Part shown: positions 51,632-61,325 of the stretch, piece by piece | Position numbering within the stretch: position 1 is the stretch's first letter | Layout of the letters: each line of letters begins with the position of its first letter | Assembly (NCBI GenBank): GCA_009926065.1 | Contig: RFPP01000009.1 | Coordinates: 1-64,000, forward strand | Origin: Flavobacteriaceae bacterium | Lineage (GTDB): Bacteria; Bacteroidota; Bacteroidia; Flavobacteriales; Flavobacteriaceae | Reading direction: 5' to 3' | Length of the DNA: 64,000 nucleotides | Position numbers and translations under genes: made by a program | The notes under the pieces: generated by a model | The model's database searches: none | What the model was told of the DNA's origin: nothing | Seen by the model: only the letters and a program-made list of their open reading frames with translations

Positions 51632-53215
51632 TTAATTAATTAGTGGTAATTTTATTATAAATATACTTCCTTTTCCTTTTTCACTCTCAACATAAACTTC
51701 ACCTTCATGATTTTCTACTATTTTCTTAACATAAGCTAAACCCAATCCATGACCCTTAACATTGTGTAAATCACCTGTATGTTCTCTATAAAACTTTTCA
51801 AATATTCTTTTTTGAGCTATTTTACTCATTCCTATGCCTTGGTCCTTAATTTTAACTATGATGAAATCTTTCACGTTTTCAGTGTAAATATCAATAATTG
51901 GTGCCTCAGGTGAATATTTTATTGCATTGTCCAACATATTTACTATAACATTTGTAAAATGAACGTCATTTAATAAAACTGATGTTCTAGTTGCATCAAA
52001 ATGTGTCGTTATTGTACCTTGACGGTCTTCTATTATCAAATTAACATGCTCTACTGCTAAATCAATAATATCATGTAAATTGTTATTTTCCTTACTAATT
52101 TCTAATTCTCTTTTTTCTAATTTTGAAATTCTCAATACATTTTCAACTTGAGCATGCATCCTCTTATTTTCATCCCTTATCATTTGCAAATAGCGCTGAA
52201 CTTTTTCCTTATCGTCAATTATCCTAGGATTTTTGATTGCATCCAAAGCTAAATTTATTGTTGCAATCGGTGTTTTAAATTCATGAGTCATATTATTGAT
52301 AAAATCTGTTTTGATTTCAGAAATTTGTCTTTGACGAATCAATTGATTTAAAGCACTGGAATAAGCAATTATAATAATCAATGTAAAAATTATTGATAAT
52401 ACCGTTATTCCTAACAATTCCGAAAATAAAAATGTCTTTTTGTACGGAAAACTAACCAGTAATTGATAAGAACTTGTACCTTCATTATTTATAAAAACAG
52501 GTATTGAATAGGTGTTGTGTTTATCATAATTAAATTTTTTAGATTTAATTTTTGTTGCTAAACCATTACTATAAATACCGTATTCAAATGGAGTTTTAAT
52601 TCCAAACTCATCTAATTCAGTCAACAATAATTTCTGAAGAACTTCATTGGAAACTCGTTCTTGAATTGGCATTGTTGAAGCAATATCTTTAAAGAAAATT
52701 TCAAACTGTGCGTTATCTAATATATCTAAATTGCCTGATTTTTGAATTTTTGAATCAGGAATTATGCTATTTTGAACTGACGAGTTATCAATTTTATTAT
52801 CATTATATATTTCTGTTGTTCTTTTTGAAGAAAAACTCTTTAATTTAACACTATCAACTTTTTTATTAAAAATAGATGATGAAATTGAATAATCTTCGGC
52901 GATAATACTGTTTGAATAGATTATAGTTTCATTAGTTTGAGTATTCTTTTGAACATAATAAAACTCTAATAAATCCTTTTTTTGTGGAGCTTTTCCCGTA
53001 CTGTCCTTAAATCTATTGTATTTATCATAAAAACTATATGCTTCTCTTTTTTGTATTTTATTGGAAACATTTACAATTGCTTGTTGTACATGAAAACGAA
53101 ACTGTTCATCGTTATTCTGAAATGAAGAATTAAACCAATAAACTTGAACTAATATTATCCCTATCAGGGATAAACTCATTAAAACAATTAGTAATCGGAA
53201 AAAAAATTTATTCAT
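51632..53215 (-). CDS. Sensor histidine kinase
   Basis: A 527-residue membrane kinase (start at the second of two adjacent ATGs, 53215). One transmembrane helix lies at about residues 7-27, a roughly 240-residue periplasmic sensor region follows, and a second helix sits near 270-290 (LLGITVLSIIFTLIIIIAYSS). The cytoplasmic part has the H box NMTHEFKTPIATI, N box VNMLDNAIKYS, G1 KDQGIGM and G2 GHGLGLAYV, all intact. It pairs with the response regulator seven bases downstream. The signal sensed is not apparent from sequence. Confidence 0.92.
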   Translation of the reverse strand: MNKFFFRLLIVLMSLSLIGIILVQVYWFNSSFQNNDEQFRFHVQQAIVNVSNKIQKREAYSFYDKYNRFKDSTGKAPQKKDLLEFYYVQKNTQTNETIIYSNSIIAEDYSISSSIFNKKVDSVKLKSFSSKRTTEIYNDNKIDNSSVQNSIIPDSKIQKSGNLDILDNAQFEIFFKDIASTMPIQERVSNEVLQKLLLTELDEFGIKTPFEYGIYSNGLATKIKSKKFNYDKHNTYSIPVFINNEGTSSYQLLVSFPYKKTFLFSELLGITVLSIIFTLIIIIAYSSALNQLIRQRQISEIKTDFINNMTHEFKTPIATINLALDAIKNPRIIDDKEKVQRYLQMIRDENKRMHAQVENVLRISKLEKRELEISKENNNLHDIIDLAVEHVNLIIEDRQGTITTHFDATRTSVLLNDVHFTNVIVNMLDNAIKYSPEAPIIDIYTENVKDFIIVKIKDQGIGMSKIAQKRIFEKFYREHTGDLHNVKGHGLGLAYVKKIVENHEGEVYVESEKGKGSIFIIKLPLIN

Positions 53216-53285
53216 CAATCAAATTTAATATTTTAACATTTATTCTATTAATATATTAACCAAACATTAACAAATTATGTTTTTT

Positions 53286-53870
53286 TTAATAATTTAATAA
53301 ATTTTTGATGATATTTTCAGTTTGAACACACGCTATATTAATGTCTTGATTATCAACAACATAATCGCTTTTGTTTTTTCTCATTGTATCAGTCCACTGG
53401 TTATTTATTCTAGACATAACTTCTTCATATGATAATTGATCTCTTTTAATAACTCTTTGAATTCTGATATCTTGAGGTGCATCAATAGTAATTACTGCAT
53501 CACAATCTTTATAACTTCCGCTTTCAAATAAAATTGCAGCCTCTTTTATTACAATAGGAAAATTTTTATGAACCTCAAGCCAATTTTTAAAGTCAACTTT
53601 AACAGCAGGATGAATAATTTGATTAAGTAACTTTAATTTTTCTGGATCATTGAATACAAGATTGGAGAGTTTCTTCTTGTCTAATAATCCGTTAGTAAAA
53701 ATTTCAATTCCTAAAACTATTTTTAAATTATTTACAATTTCTATTGAATTTAAAATTGATTTTGCTTGTTCATCAGAATTATAGACTGGAAATCCTAATG
53801 ATTTTAGATGATTAGCAATTGTTGTTTTGCCACTTCCTATACCTCCAGTTAATCCTATAATTTTTGTCAT
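53286..53870 (-). CDS. coaE: Dephospho-CoA kinase
   Basis: Last step of coenzyme A synthesis: ATP-dependent phosphorylation of the 3'-OH of dephospho-CoA. The 194-residue P-loop kinase starts with IGLTGGIGSGKTTIANHL and has YNSDEQAKSI with the catalytic Asp, HPAVKVDFKNWL and EAAILFESGSYKDCDAVITI. Its start overlaps the glycosyltransferase end by four bases. Together with coaBC at 58830-60071 it places two CoA synthesis steps in this region. Confidence 0.95.
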   Translation of the reverse strand: MTKIIGLTGGIGSGKTTIANHLKSLGFPVYNSDEQAKSILNSIEIVNNLKIVLGIEIFTNGLLDKKKLSNLVFNDPEKLKLLNQIIHPAVKVDFKNWLEVHKNFPIVIKEAAILFESGSYKDCDAVITIDAPQDIRIQRVIKRDQLSYEEVMSRINNQWTDTMRKNKSDYVVDNQDINIACVQTENIIKNLLNY

Positions 53871-54865
53871 TTCTTAAAGAATAATTCAGGAAATGCTTTT
53901 TTAGGTTCTTGTTTTAGAACTATTATTTTTATAAACGATTCTAAAAACCCAAAACCATAGCCTGAAAACTGTATCCAAGCTGCCTTTACAGATAAATAGC
54001 CAACAAATAAGTTCTTAAATTTATAAGTTGAAACTGAAAACAATATTATGAAGTAAATAAAATATAATTTAAGAAAAAAATCTTGAGCAAATATTAATAA
54101 GAAAATTGAAAAATAAAAACCAACAATAAAGATTGTAGGTAAAAAATAGGTAATTTTATTATATTCTGGATACCAACTATTTAAAATTGGTCTTGCTTTA
54201 CCAAATTTATTAACTTGTTTATAAAAATTATCCCAATCAATTCTTCTTTTATGGTAAACATAAGCTTCGATAAATAGTTTTGTTTCAAATCCTAATTTCC
54301 ATAATCTTAGGGACAAATCTGGGTCTTCACCAGGATGAATATTGCCAAAACCACCTGAAGCTATAAAAGCTTTCTTTGACAATCCCATATTAAAACTTCG
54401 GGGTTGAAAACGATTAATTTTTTCCGAAGCGCCTCTAACTCCACCAGTAGTTAATACAGATGTCATTGAGAAATCTATTGCTTTTTGGATATTCGAAAAA
54501 CTAGACATCGCTCGGTCTGGACCTCCAAAACAATCAATATATTCTTGTTTTAACTGTTTTGAAACTTCTGACAAATAGTTCATTGGAATAATACAATCCG
54601 AATCAAAAATCAAAAAATACTCACCTTTTGCCTTTTTCATTCCAAAATTTCTTGAATCTCCAGGTCCAGTATTTTCTTTTTTGTAATAGGAAATTTTTAA
54701 TTTACTATTAAATGAATCTATTACATTTTCACATGTCAAATTTGAGCCATCTTCAATAATAACCACCTCAAAATCTTCTTTGTAGTCAGTTTTTACTAAA
54801 CTATCAAGAAGTTCTCTAATTTCGTCTGGACGATTATAAACCGGAATAATTATTGAAAAATACAT
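53867..54865 (-). CDS. Family 2 glycosyltransferase, membrane-associated
   Basis: A 332-residue GT-A enzyme: SIIIPVYNRPDEIRELL with nucleotide-sugar site, VVIIEDGSN, the metal-binding D-S-D in YFLIFDSDCIIP, and GEDPDLSLRLWKLGF, the catalytic E-D region. Two or three hydrophobic segments near the C-terminus (FLPTIFIVGFYFSIFLLI and LYFIYFIILFSV) anchor it in the membrane. The sugar and acceptor are unknown. It has its own promoter and precedes coaE, overlapping it by four bases. Confidence 0.9.
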   Translation of the reverse strand: MYFSIIIPVYNRPDEIRELLDSLVKTDYKEDFEVVIIEDGSNLTCENVIDSFNSKLKISYYKKENTGPGDSRNFGMKKAKGEYFLIFDSDCIIPMNYLSEVSKQLKQEYIDCFGGPDRAMSSFSNIQKAIDFSMTSVLTTGGVRGASEKINRFQPRSFNMGLSKKAFIASGGFGNIHPGEDPDLSLRLWKLGFETKLFIEAYVYHKRRIDWDNFYKQVNKFGKARPILNSWYPEYNKITYFLPTIFIVGFYFSIFLLIFAQDFFLKLYFIYFIILFSVSTYKFKNLFVGYLSVKAAWIQFSGYGFGFLESFIKIIVLKQEPKKAFPELFFKK

Positions 54866-54896
54866 TTTTTTAAAGTGTATTGTTAATTTTCTTTTA

Positions 54897-54928
54897 CAAA
54901 TATAATTCTAATATCGATTATCTATCAA
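54897..54928 (-). promoter_or_regulatory. Promoter of the glycosyltransferase-coaE unit, flavobacterial type
   Basis: On the minus strand TTG (plus 54926-54928), 21 bases, then TATATTTG (54897-54904): a full match to the TTG-N17..23-TAnnTTTG consensus. It predicts transcription starting about 25 bases before the ATG. Confidence 0.6.
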
Positions 54929-54948
54929 AAGTAATTAAAAATTAAAAT

Positions 54949-54992
54949 CCACAAATTCAAAGGATATTTTTTATAAGCCTCTGAATATGTGG
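54949..54992 (-). terminator. Likely terminator of fabV
   Basis: CCACA-A-ATTCA-A-AGG pairs with CCT-C-TGAAT-A-TGTGG, a 15-position stem with two mismatches around a 14-base AT loop, followed on the minus strand by a T-rich stretch. It lies 22 bases after the fabV stop and just before the next promoter. Confidence 0.6.
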
Positions 54993-55013
54993 AATATTAA
55001 AAAAATCAAATTA

Positions 55014-56204
55014 TTAAGAAATACTTGAAATCAGGACCATTTCATTAGTATCGGCTTGATAATTTACACCATCAAATCCGAAACCAAATAAATTATGAAA
55101 ATCGCTTGTATAGCCATTTAAATCTCCAATATTTGGTAAAGATTCTGTTGTTGCTTCATTCCATAACTTTGCCACCTTTTCTTGAACATCATCTCTCATT
55201 TCCCAATCGTCTATTCGAATTCTACCTTTATCATCGGTTGGAATTTCATTACCTGTATACAATCTTTCTTTAAATAATCGTTGAATTTGTTCAATACAAC
55301 CTTCATGTATACCCTTCTCTTTCATTATTTTATACAATAAAGAAATATAAAGTGGAATTACTGGAATAGCAGAACTTGCTTGTGTCACCAATGCTTTATT
55401 AACGGAAACGTAGGCTTTACAGTTCACACTTTCTAATTCCTTTGTAATTTCAAAAGCAGTAGCTTCTAAATGATCTTTTGCTCGGCCAATAGTCCCTTTT
55501 CTGTAAACAGCTTCAGTAACTTCTGGCCCGATATAGGAATAGGCTAACGTTAATGCGTCATTTGCTAAAACTCCTGCTTTATTGAGTGCATTCATCCACA
55601 TCTGCCAATCTTCTCCACCCATAACAACAACTGTGTTATCAATATCTTCTTGATTAGCAGGCTCTATTGAAACTTCTGTAACATTACCCGTATGAAAATC
55701 AACCGTTTTATTTGAAAATGTACTTCCTATTGGTTTTAAAACAGAACGATGTAGAATTCCAGTATTTGGATTTAACCTAACTGGTGAAGCTAAACTATAA
55801 ATTACTAAATCTACTTTTCCCAAATCGGCTTTAATTAAATCTATAGTCTGCTGTTTTACTTCGTTAGAAAAAGCATCGCCGTTAATACTTTTTGCATATA
55901 AACCAGATTCATGTGCTAATTTTTCAAAAGCTGCTGAATTATACCAACCCGGAGATGCTGTTTTTCCCTCCATTGGTGGTTTTTCAAAAAAAACTCCTAT
56001 TGTAGAGGCATTTGAACCAAAAGCACTAGTAATTCTTGATGCTAAACCAAACCCAGTTGATGCTCCAATGACTAAAACTTTTTTAGCTCCATCAATTGTT
56101 CCTTTTGATTTAACATATTCAATTTGATTTTTTACACTTTGTTCACAACCTTTTGGATGGGCTGTTAAGCATATAAACCCTCTCATTCTTGGTTCTATGA
56201 TCAT
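55014..56204 (-). CDS. fabV: FabV-type trans-2-enoyl-ACP/CoA reductase
   Basis: NADH-dependent reduction of the enoyl intermediate in fatty acid elongation, a triclosan-resistant alternative to FabI. The 396-residue protein has the FabV features IIEPRMRGFICLTAHPKGCE at the start, VLVIGASTGFGLASRI for NAD, the catalytic Y-x8-K in AVYRKGTIGRAKDHLE, and the C-terminal FDGVNYQADTNEM. A TAACTTTG element (minus strand, 56252-56259) lies about 48 bases upstream. Single gene with its own terminator. Confidence 0.95.
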   Translation of the reverse strand: MIIEPRMRGFICLTAHPKGCEQSVKNQIEYVKSKGTIDGAKKVLVIGASTGFGLASRITSAFGSNASTIGVFFEKPPMEGKTASPGWYNSAAFEKLAHESGLYAKSINGDAFSNEVKQQTIDLIKADLGKVDLVIYSLASPVRLNPNTGILHRSVLKPIGSTFSNKTVDFHTGNVTEVSIEPANQEDIDNTVVVMGGEDWQMWMNALNKAGVLANDALTLAYSYIGPEVTEAVYRKGTIGRAKDHLEATAFEITKELESVNCKAYVSVNKALVTQASSAIPVIPLYISLLYKIMKEKGIHEGCIEQIQRLFKERLYTGNEIPTDDKGRIRIDDWEMRDDVQEKVAKLWNEATTESLPNIGDLNGYTSDFHNLFGFGFDGVNYQADTNEMVLISSIS

Positions 56205-56251
56205 TTTCTTATATTGTTCTAATTAATAATAGTTCATGATAAATTATGATG

Positions 56252-56259
56252 CAAAGTTA
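56252..56259 (-). promoter_or_regulatory. Candidate -7 box of fabV
   Basis: TAACTTTG on the minus strand matches TAnnTTTG, about 48 bases before the fabV ATG; no well-spaced TTG found. Confidence 0.4.
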
Positions 56260-56268
56260 AAAAAATAT

Positions 56269-57921
56269 TTAATTTAATAAGGCTTTTGCGTGATTTATAG
56301 CGGATACTGAAATATCTTTACCAGACAACATTTCTGCAATTTCAACAATTCTATCTTCAAATGTCAACAATTTTAATTCTGAAATAGTTGTATCACTTTT
56401 TATTGATTTATAAACTTTGTAGTGTATATCTCCTTTAGCTGCAATTTGAGGTAAATGAGTGATTGAAAAAACCTGCATTTTACTACTCATCTCTTTCATT
56501 ATAGTTGCCATTTTATTTGCAATTTCTCCCGAAACACCGGTGTCTATTTCATCAAAAATTATAGTTGGCAAGCTAGAATACTGTGCCAAAATTGATTTTA
56601 CAGCAAGCATAATTCTAGATAACTCTCCACCAGAAGCCACTTTTTTTAATAGTCCAAAATCAGAACCTTTGTTGGCTGAAAACAAAAATTGTAATTCATC
56701 TTTTCCATTGGCAAAATAATTATCTGTTTCTTTAAGTACCATATTAAATCGTACGTTTGGCATACCCAATTGCTCTAAAATAATAATTAATTTTTCAGCC
56801 AAGACAGGTACCGCCTTTAATCGATTGTTACGGATAATAAGAGCTAGATTATCTAATTCTGAAGTAGCAACCTTTATTCTATCTGCTATTTTATTAATCT
56901 CATTTTCTAATTCTACTAAAGAAACAACTTTGTTATCTAAATCATTTTGAATTTCTAAAAGTTCTTCAACAGAATTTACCTGATGTTTTTTTTGTAGATT
57001 ATATATGATTTGTAACTTTTGATTCACCAATTCTAAATTTTCAGGATCATGAATTAAAATCTCAGATTGCTGACTTAATTCATTTATTATGTCATCAAAT
57101 TCAATTGTTAAGCTATTTATTCGTTCAAATAAAGATTGATATACTGGTGAAAATGGGATTATTTTCTGTAGAGCAATTTTAATTTCTTTCAAATTTTGAA
57201 GAATTCCATACTGTTCCTCATTAGCCAAAGCTAGAGATTTATTAATGTTGTCTTTTATAAATTCAACATTATTGAGTTGCTCATATACTTGTTCTAATTC
57301 CTCTTGCTCATTCACTTTTAACTTAGCAGATAGTAATTCATCTAATAAAAAAGACGTGTAATCCTGCTCTTTGCTTAGTGTTTGTAATTTGGAATTTAAG
57401 TTTAAAAGTTGTGATTTGTCTTTTTTATACGAACTCAATATTGCTGAATATTGGTTTATGTTTTCTTGATTGTCTGCAACTGAATCAATTATTTGAAATT
57501 GAAATAGTTCTTCTGATAGTTCTTGGGTTTGATGTTGGGAATGAATATCTATCAAAAATACGCTCAAATCTTGTAATTCTTGAAGATTTACGGGACTGTC
57601 GTTAATAAAAGCCCTAGATTTTCCTGAAGGTAAAATTTCTCTACGAATGATAGTTTCATCTTCATAATCCAAATCATTGAATTCAAAAAAAGATTGAAGA
57701 TTGTAATTTGCAATTTGAAATTGAGCTTCAATCACGCATTTCTCTTCTTTATTTTTTAGTGACGTTAAATCAGCTCTCTTTCCTAACACTAATCCTAAAG
57801 CACCGAGTAAAATCGATTTTCCAGCCCCAGTTTCACCGGTAATAATTGAAAAACCTTCAGAAAAATTAATTTCCAATTTATCAATTAAAGCGAAATTACT
57901 TATAGAAAGTGAAACTAGCAT
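56269..57921 (-). CDS. recN: DNA repair protein RecN
   Basis: SMC-like ATPase acting early in double-strand break repair. The 550-residue protein has Walker A FSIITGETGAGKSILLGALG, a long coiled-coil middle (about residues 155-365), the ABC signature KVASGGELSRIMLAVKSI and Walker B PTIIFDEIDTGVSGEIA near the C-terminus. It is the last gene of the bamD-omega-coaBC-DUF4835-recN unit, 28 bases after DUF4835. No SOS-type box could be judged. Confidence 0.95.
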   Translation of the reverse strand: MLVSLSISNFALIDKLEINFSEGFSIITGETGAGKSILLGALGLVLGKRADLTSLKNKEEKCVIEAQFQIANYNLQSFFEFNDLDYEDETIIRREILPSGKSRAFINDSPVNLQELQDLSVFLIDIHSQHQTQELSEELFQFQIIDSVADNQENINQYSAILSSYKKDKSQLLNLNSKLQTLSKEQDYTSFLLDELLSAKLKVNEQEELEQVYEQLNNVEFIKDNINKSLALANEEQYGILQNLKEIKIALQKIIPFSPVYQSLFERINSLTIEFDDIINELSQQSEILIHDPENLELVNQKLQIIYNLQKKHQVNSVEELLEIQNDLDNKVVSLVELENEINKIADRIKVATSELDNLALIIRNNRLKAVPVLAEKLIIILEQLGMPNVRFNMVLKETDNYFANGKDELQFLFSANKGSDFGLLKKVASGGELSRIMLAVKSILAQYSSLPTIIFDEIDTGVSGEIANKMATIMKEMSSKMQVFSITHLPQIAAKGDIHYKVYKSIKSDTTISELKLLTFEDRIVEIAEMLSGKDISVSAINHAKALLN

Positions 57922-57949
57922 TGATATAAATATTTATTAATTTAATTTA

Positions 57950-58840
57950 TTAATACTTAATTTCTGCCCATTTAGATGAATTAATTGGTGATATATTGTT
58001 CAATTTGCCAATTAAATCTTTGCAATCAATTGATGGTCCTGCAGAAAAAACAGAAACGATTTCATCTGATTTTGCATCAAAAAAAACTCTTGTTATAAAT
58101 GCATTTGGTCTAGTTTCATTAATTCTTCCAAGTGTATTGATTGCCTCTTTTATTTTCAATTTTGCAGATTTTAAATCATTGTGCATTAAATCAAGTCCTT
58201 CAAAATGATATTCAAACAGTGCTTCTCTAAATGAAATGAAGGTGCTTGAAAGCATGTCATTAATAAGAAAAAATCGATTTTGAGTTCCATCTGCTTGTCC
58301 CCAACCTTTATAACCTCCAGTTATGGCAAGATTGGCAACATCTTGAGCAGTTTCTAAATATTTACTACCACCTTGTCTTGAAAAGGTATCTGCATCCATA
58401 CCTATAATTAAATAGCTATAAAAGGCAATTACCGAAACTAAATTGGATTCGAAACTAGTAGGATTGAAATTTATATTTTCAAATTCGTTGTATTTAAAAG
58501 AAAAATCTTTATCATTAAAATTTAATATGGGAGAAGAATAGGTAGAATTATAAACAGGCCTAGAAGATTGTACTTGAATAGTTGCGGTAAATTGATTAGA
58601 ATCGTAGGCAGTCACGGTTATATACATTGAACAATTTATTTTTTCATCTTGTTTATAAGACACGCCGGTCCAATCTGTTTTGTTTATAAAATCAGATAAA
58701 GATTTCTCTAAAGTGTTGAAAATTTGCTTGTTAGTGATAGTAATTTGGTCGGCATTAACATTCACAGTACAATTTAATTGTTGCGCATTAGTAATTCCAA
58801 AAAATAATAAAAAAAGAAAACTATATAATTTAAGCTTCAT
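57950..58840 (-). CDS. DUF4835-family exported protein
   Basis: A 296-residue exported protein of unknown function found in Bacteroidota. Starting at the ATG at 58840 gives a clean signal peptide MKLKLYSFLFLLFFGITNAQ; an ATG at 58849 adds three residues. Family marks include VNADQITITNKQIFNTLEKS, the segment ESNLVSVIAFYSYLIIGMDA, and FFDAKSDEIVSVFSAGP. Its gene overlaps the coaBC end by 11 bases, and the coaBC-DUF4835-recN order is conserved in flavobacteria as I recall it. Probably periplasmic. Confidence 0.88.
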   Translation of the reverse strand: MKLKLYSFLFLLFFGITNAQQLNCTVNVNADQITITNKQIFNTLEKSLSDFINKTDWTGVSYKQDEKINCSMYITVTAYDSNQFTATIQVQSSRPVYNSTYSSPILNFNDKDFSFKYNEFENINFNPTSFESNLVSVIAFYSYLIIGMDADTFSRQGGSKYLETAQDVANLAITGGYKGWGQADGTQNRFFLINDMLSSTFISFREALFEYHFEGLDLMHNDLKSAKLKIKEAINTLGRINETRPNAFITRVFFDAKSDEIVSVFSAGPSIDCKDLIGKLNNISPINSSKWAEIKY

Positions 58841-60071
58841 AATGAGCAATTATTTTAATTAAAATATCGTTGGCAACTTCTTCCTTAGACTTCAATTCCA
58901 TTGGGAATACATTGAAATTATTATCAATAAAAGTTACTCTATTGGTTGTTCCTCCAAAACCAGCTCCTTTATCCTTTAATGAATTTAAAACAATCAAATC
59001 TAAGTTTTTTTTCTGAATTTTTAACTTTGCATTTTCAATTTCATTGTCTGTTTCCAATGCGAATCCTAAAACAAATTGATTTTTCTTACATTTTCCTAAA
59101 GATTCTAAAATGTCTTTTGTTTTTTCCAATTCAATAATAAACGAATCTTCCGACTTTTTTATTTTATGGTTAGCGATATTCTTTGGTTTATAATCCGCTA
59201 CAGCCGCTGCACCAATAAAAACATCAGATGTTTTAAAATATTTATGACATTGTTCATACATTTCAGCTGCAGAATTTACTTTAATTACCTGAATAAATTC
59301 ATGAGTGATTGATAAATGTGTTGGGCCAGAAATTAATATAACTGATGCACCAAAATTTGCTGCGGACAAAGCCAAATCATAGCCCATTTTTCCTGAGGAA
59401 TGATTTCCAATAAATCGAACAGGATCTATGGCTTCATGAGTAGGTCCTGCGGTAATTAAAATTTTTTTACCTAATAAAGGTAATTTCGATTCCATTTTTT
59501 TTTCTATGAAAGCAACGATATTCTCTGGTTCTGCCATTCTTCCTTCGCCAGAAAGTCCACTTGCTAGTTCCCCAGATTCTGCTGGAATGATTGTGTTACC
59601 AAATGATTTTAGTTTATTAAAACTCTCAATTGTAGAAGGATGTTTATACATGTCCAAATCCATTGCAGGTGCAAAATATACGGGACATTTTGCTGACAAA
59701 TAGGTTGCTATGAGTAAATTATCACAAATTCCATTTGCCATTTTAGACAATGTATTTGCCGTAGCAGGAGCAATAATCATTAAATCAGCCCAAAGGCCTA
59801 TTTCAACGTGATTGTTCCATTCTAAATTTTGATTTGAAATATCAACTTCTGAATCAACATTTTCATCCTCTTTGTAAAAGCTAGAAAATACAGGTCTTTT
59901 TGATAAAGTTGATAATGTAAGTGGGGTTATGAAATCCTTAGAAGCAGGTGTCATTATCACTTGTACATGTGCACCTGCTTTTATAAATAATCTAACTAAA
60001 GAGGCAGTTTTATAAGCAGCAATTCCACCAGAAATTCCTAGTACTATTTTTTTTCCGCTTAAAACTGACAT
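58830..60071 (-). CDS. coaBC: Bifunctional phosphopantothenoylcysteine decarboxylase / phosphopantothenate-cysteine ligase
   Basis: Two consecutive steps of coenzyme A synthesis in one 413-residue protein. The N-terminal FMN-dependent CoaC part (1-190) has LGISGGIAAYKTASLVRL, the active-site His in NHVEIGLWADLM and the PXMNxxMW-like FAPAMDLDMYKHP. The CoaB part (190-413) has ILITAGPTHEAIDPVRFIGNHSSGKMG, AAAVADYKP and VLGFALETDN. It is nine bases downstream of the omega-like gene and overlaps DUF4835. Confidence 0.95.
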   Translation of the reverse strand: MSVLSGKKIVLGISGGIAAYKTASLVRLFIKAGAHVQVIMTPASKDFITPLTLSTLSKRPVFSSFYKEDENVDSEVDISNQNLEWNNHVEIGLWADLMIIAPATANTLSKMANGICDNLLIATYLSAKCPVYFAPAMDLDMYKHPSTIESFNKLKSFGNTIIPAESGELASGLSGEGRMAEPENIVAFIEKKMESKLPLLGKKILITAGPTHEAIDPVRFIGNHSSGKMGYDLALSAANFGASVILISGPTHLSITHEFIQVIKVNSAAEMYEQCHKYFKTSDVFIGAAAVADYKPKNIANHKIKKSEDSFIIELEKTKDILESLGKCKKNQFVLGFALETDNEIENAKLKIQKKNLDLIVLNSLKDKGAGFGGTTNRVTFIDNNFNVFPMELKSKEEVANDILIKIIAHYEA

Positions 60072-60080
60072 TTGTTTTAT

Positions 60081-60395
60081 TTATTTTGTTTCTCTATGAT
60101 AGATTTTGTCATCTAACCATTCCTGAACAGCTAAAGCGTGAGGTTTTGGTAATTTTTCGTAAAATTTAGAAACTTCAATCTGTTCTTTATTTTCGAAAAC
60201 TTCTTCTAAGCTATCATTGTAAGTTGCAAATTCTTCTAACTTTTCAGTCAATTCTTTTTTAATTTCTGAGTTAATTTGATTTGCTCTCTTAGCCATAATA
60301 GTAATAGCTTCATAAACATTACCCGTTGGTTCCTCAATTTTACTTTTATTATAAGTAATTGTATTTACAGGAGCATTCGTCTTTTTTAAATCCAT
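60081..60395 (-). CDS. RNA polymerase omega-like subunit (Bacteroidota form)
   Basis: A 104-residue protein matching the divergent Bacteroidota RpoZ/Rpb6-type subunit. The segment PTGNVYEAITIMAKRANQI (about residues 22-40) corresponds to the conserved omega helix with the A-I-x-x-x-A-x-R-A pattern; the rest is acidic and helical. Omega stabilises RNA polymerase assembly. The gene lies between bamD and coaBC, its usual place in the lineage, with gaps of ten and nine bases. Confidence 0.8.
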   Translation of the reverse strand: MDLKKTNAPVNTITYNKSKIEEPTGNVYEAITIMAKRANQINSEIKKELTEKLEEFATYNDSLEEVFENKEQIEVSKFYEKLPKPHALAVQEWLDDKIYHRETK

Positions 60396-60405
60396 GACTT
60401 TCTAT

Positions 60406-61200
60406 TTATTTTGAAAATTGTATTAAATCTTTGTTTATTCTCTCCAACATTTCGTCGGCTTTTTGTTTGAATTCAGTGTTTGAATTAAATTTTATTAAAT
60501 TGGTATGTGCAATTTTAGCTGCATTTAATCTTTCTTCCATTTTTGAAGGGATACTATTTATGGCCAATTGATATGCAGAATCCAATTTATAATATAATGC
60601 TTTTTCTTTAAATGGAGTTCCTGGATAATCAATTATAAAATTATCTAAGGCTATAATAGCCGATTTAAAATCGGATATCTTATTGTATCCATAAGCATTT
60701 TCATATGCTTTTTTTTCAATTTTTTCTCTTAATCCTTTAACGATAGTATTGGCTTCGGGTAAATATATAGAATTTGGAAAAGCATCTATAAAAGATTGAA
60801 ACTTGTCTATCGCTTTGTCAGTATCTGTTTGATCTAAACTATATACTGGTGATAGCATAGAATAACTTTTGGCTCCCAAAAAGGCAGCTTCTTCAAGTTT
60901 ATCACTTTTAGGAAATCCAGCAGCGAAACTCTCAAATTGATACCCTGATAAATAATATTGTTTGGTTTTATAATAGGATTGAGAAAACATATAAAACATT
61001 TTTTCAGCCTCTGGTTTACCCCTAAATGAAGGAGCCATTTGCTCAAAAAGAACTAAAGCCTTAAAATATTTTCCTTTTTCATATTGTTTTGATGCTTGAT
61101 CAAATTTAACCATAAGATCTTCTGATTTTATCGCTTTTTGATATTCGCTACAAGACGAAAAAAGTAATATTAGAGAAACTATGTAGATGTATTTCTTCAT
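60406..61200 (-). CDS. bamD: Outer membrane assembly lipoprotein BamD
   Basis: Lipoprotein of the BAM complex that inserts beta-barrel proteins into the outer membrane. The 264-residue protein has a lipobox (IVSLILLFSSC, Cys at 17) followed by five TPR-like helical repeats, for example YEKGKYFKALVLFEQMAP, FYMFSQSYYKTKQYYLSGYQF and AIIALDNFIIDYPGTPFKEKAL. Family match and place upstream of the omega and coaBC genes agree. It is the first gene of a five-gene unit, served by a consensus promoter at 61253-61282. Confidence 0.93.
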   Translation of the reverse strand: MKKYIYIVSLILLFSSCSEYQKAIKSEDLMVKFDQASKQYEKGKYFKALVLFEQMAPSFRGKPEAEKMFYMFSQSYYKTKQYYLSGYQFESFAAGFPKSDKLEEAAFLGAKSYSMLSPVYSLDQTDTDKAIDKFQSFIDAFPNSIYLPEANTIVKGLREKIEKKAYENAYGYNKISDFKSAIIALDNFIIDYPGTPFKEKALYYKLDSAYQLAINSIPSKMEERLNAAKIAHTNLIKFNSNTEFKQKADEMLERINKDLIQFSK

Positions 61201-61252
61201 TTTTTTTTTGGTTACAACGTTTTTTTGTATTTTATTTAAAAAAAACGAACTG

Positions 61253-61282
61253 CAAATTTAGTTATTAATTTAGCTACTTCAA
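61253..61282 (-). promoter_or_regulatory. Promoter of the bamD operon, flavobacterial type
   Basis: On the minus strand TTG (plus 61280-61282), 19 bases, TAAATTTG (61253-61260): a full match to the flavobacterial consensus, about 50 bases before the bamD ATG. It should drive bamD, omega, coaBC, DUF4835 and recN. Confidence 0.65.
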
Positions 61283-61325
61283 AATATTTTTTTTTAATTA
61301 AAATTGAAGAATTATTTGATTAAAA

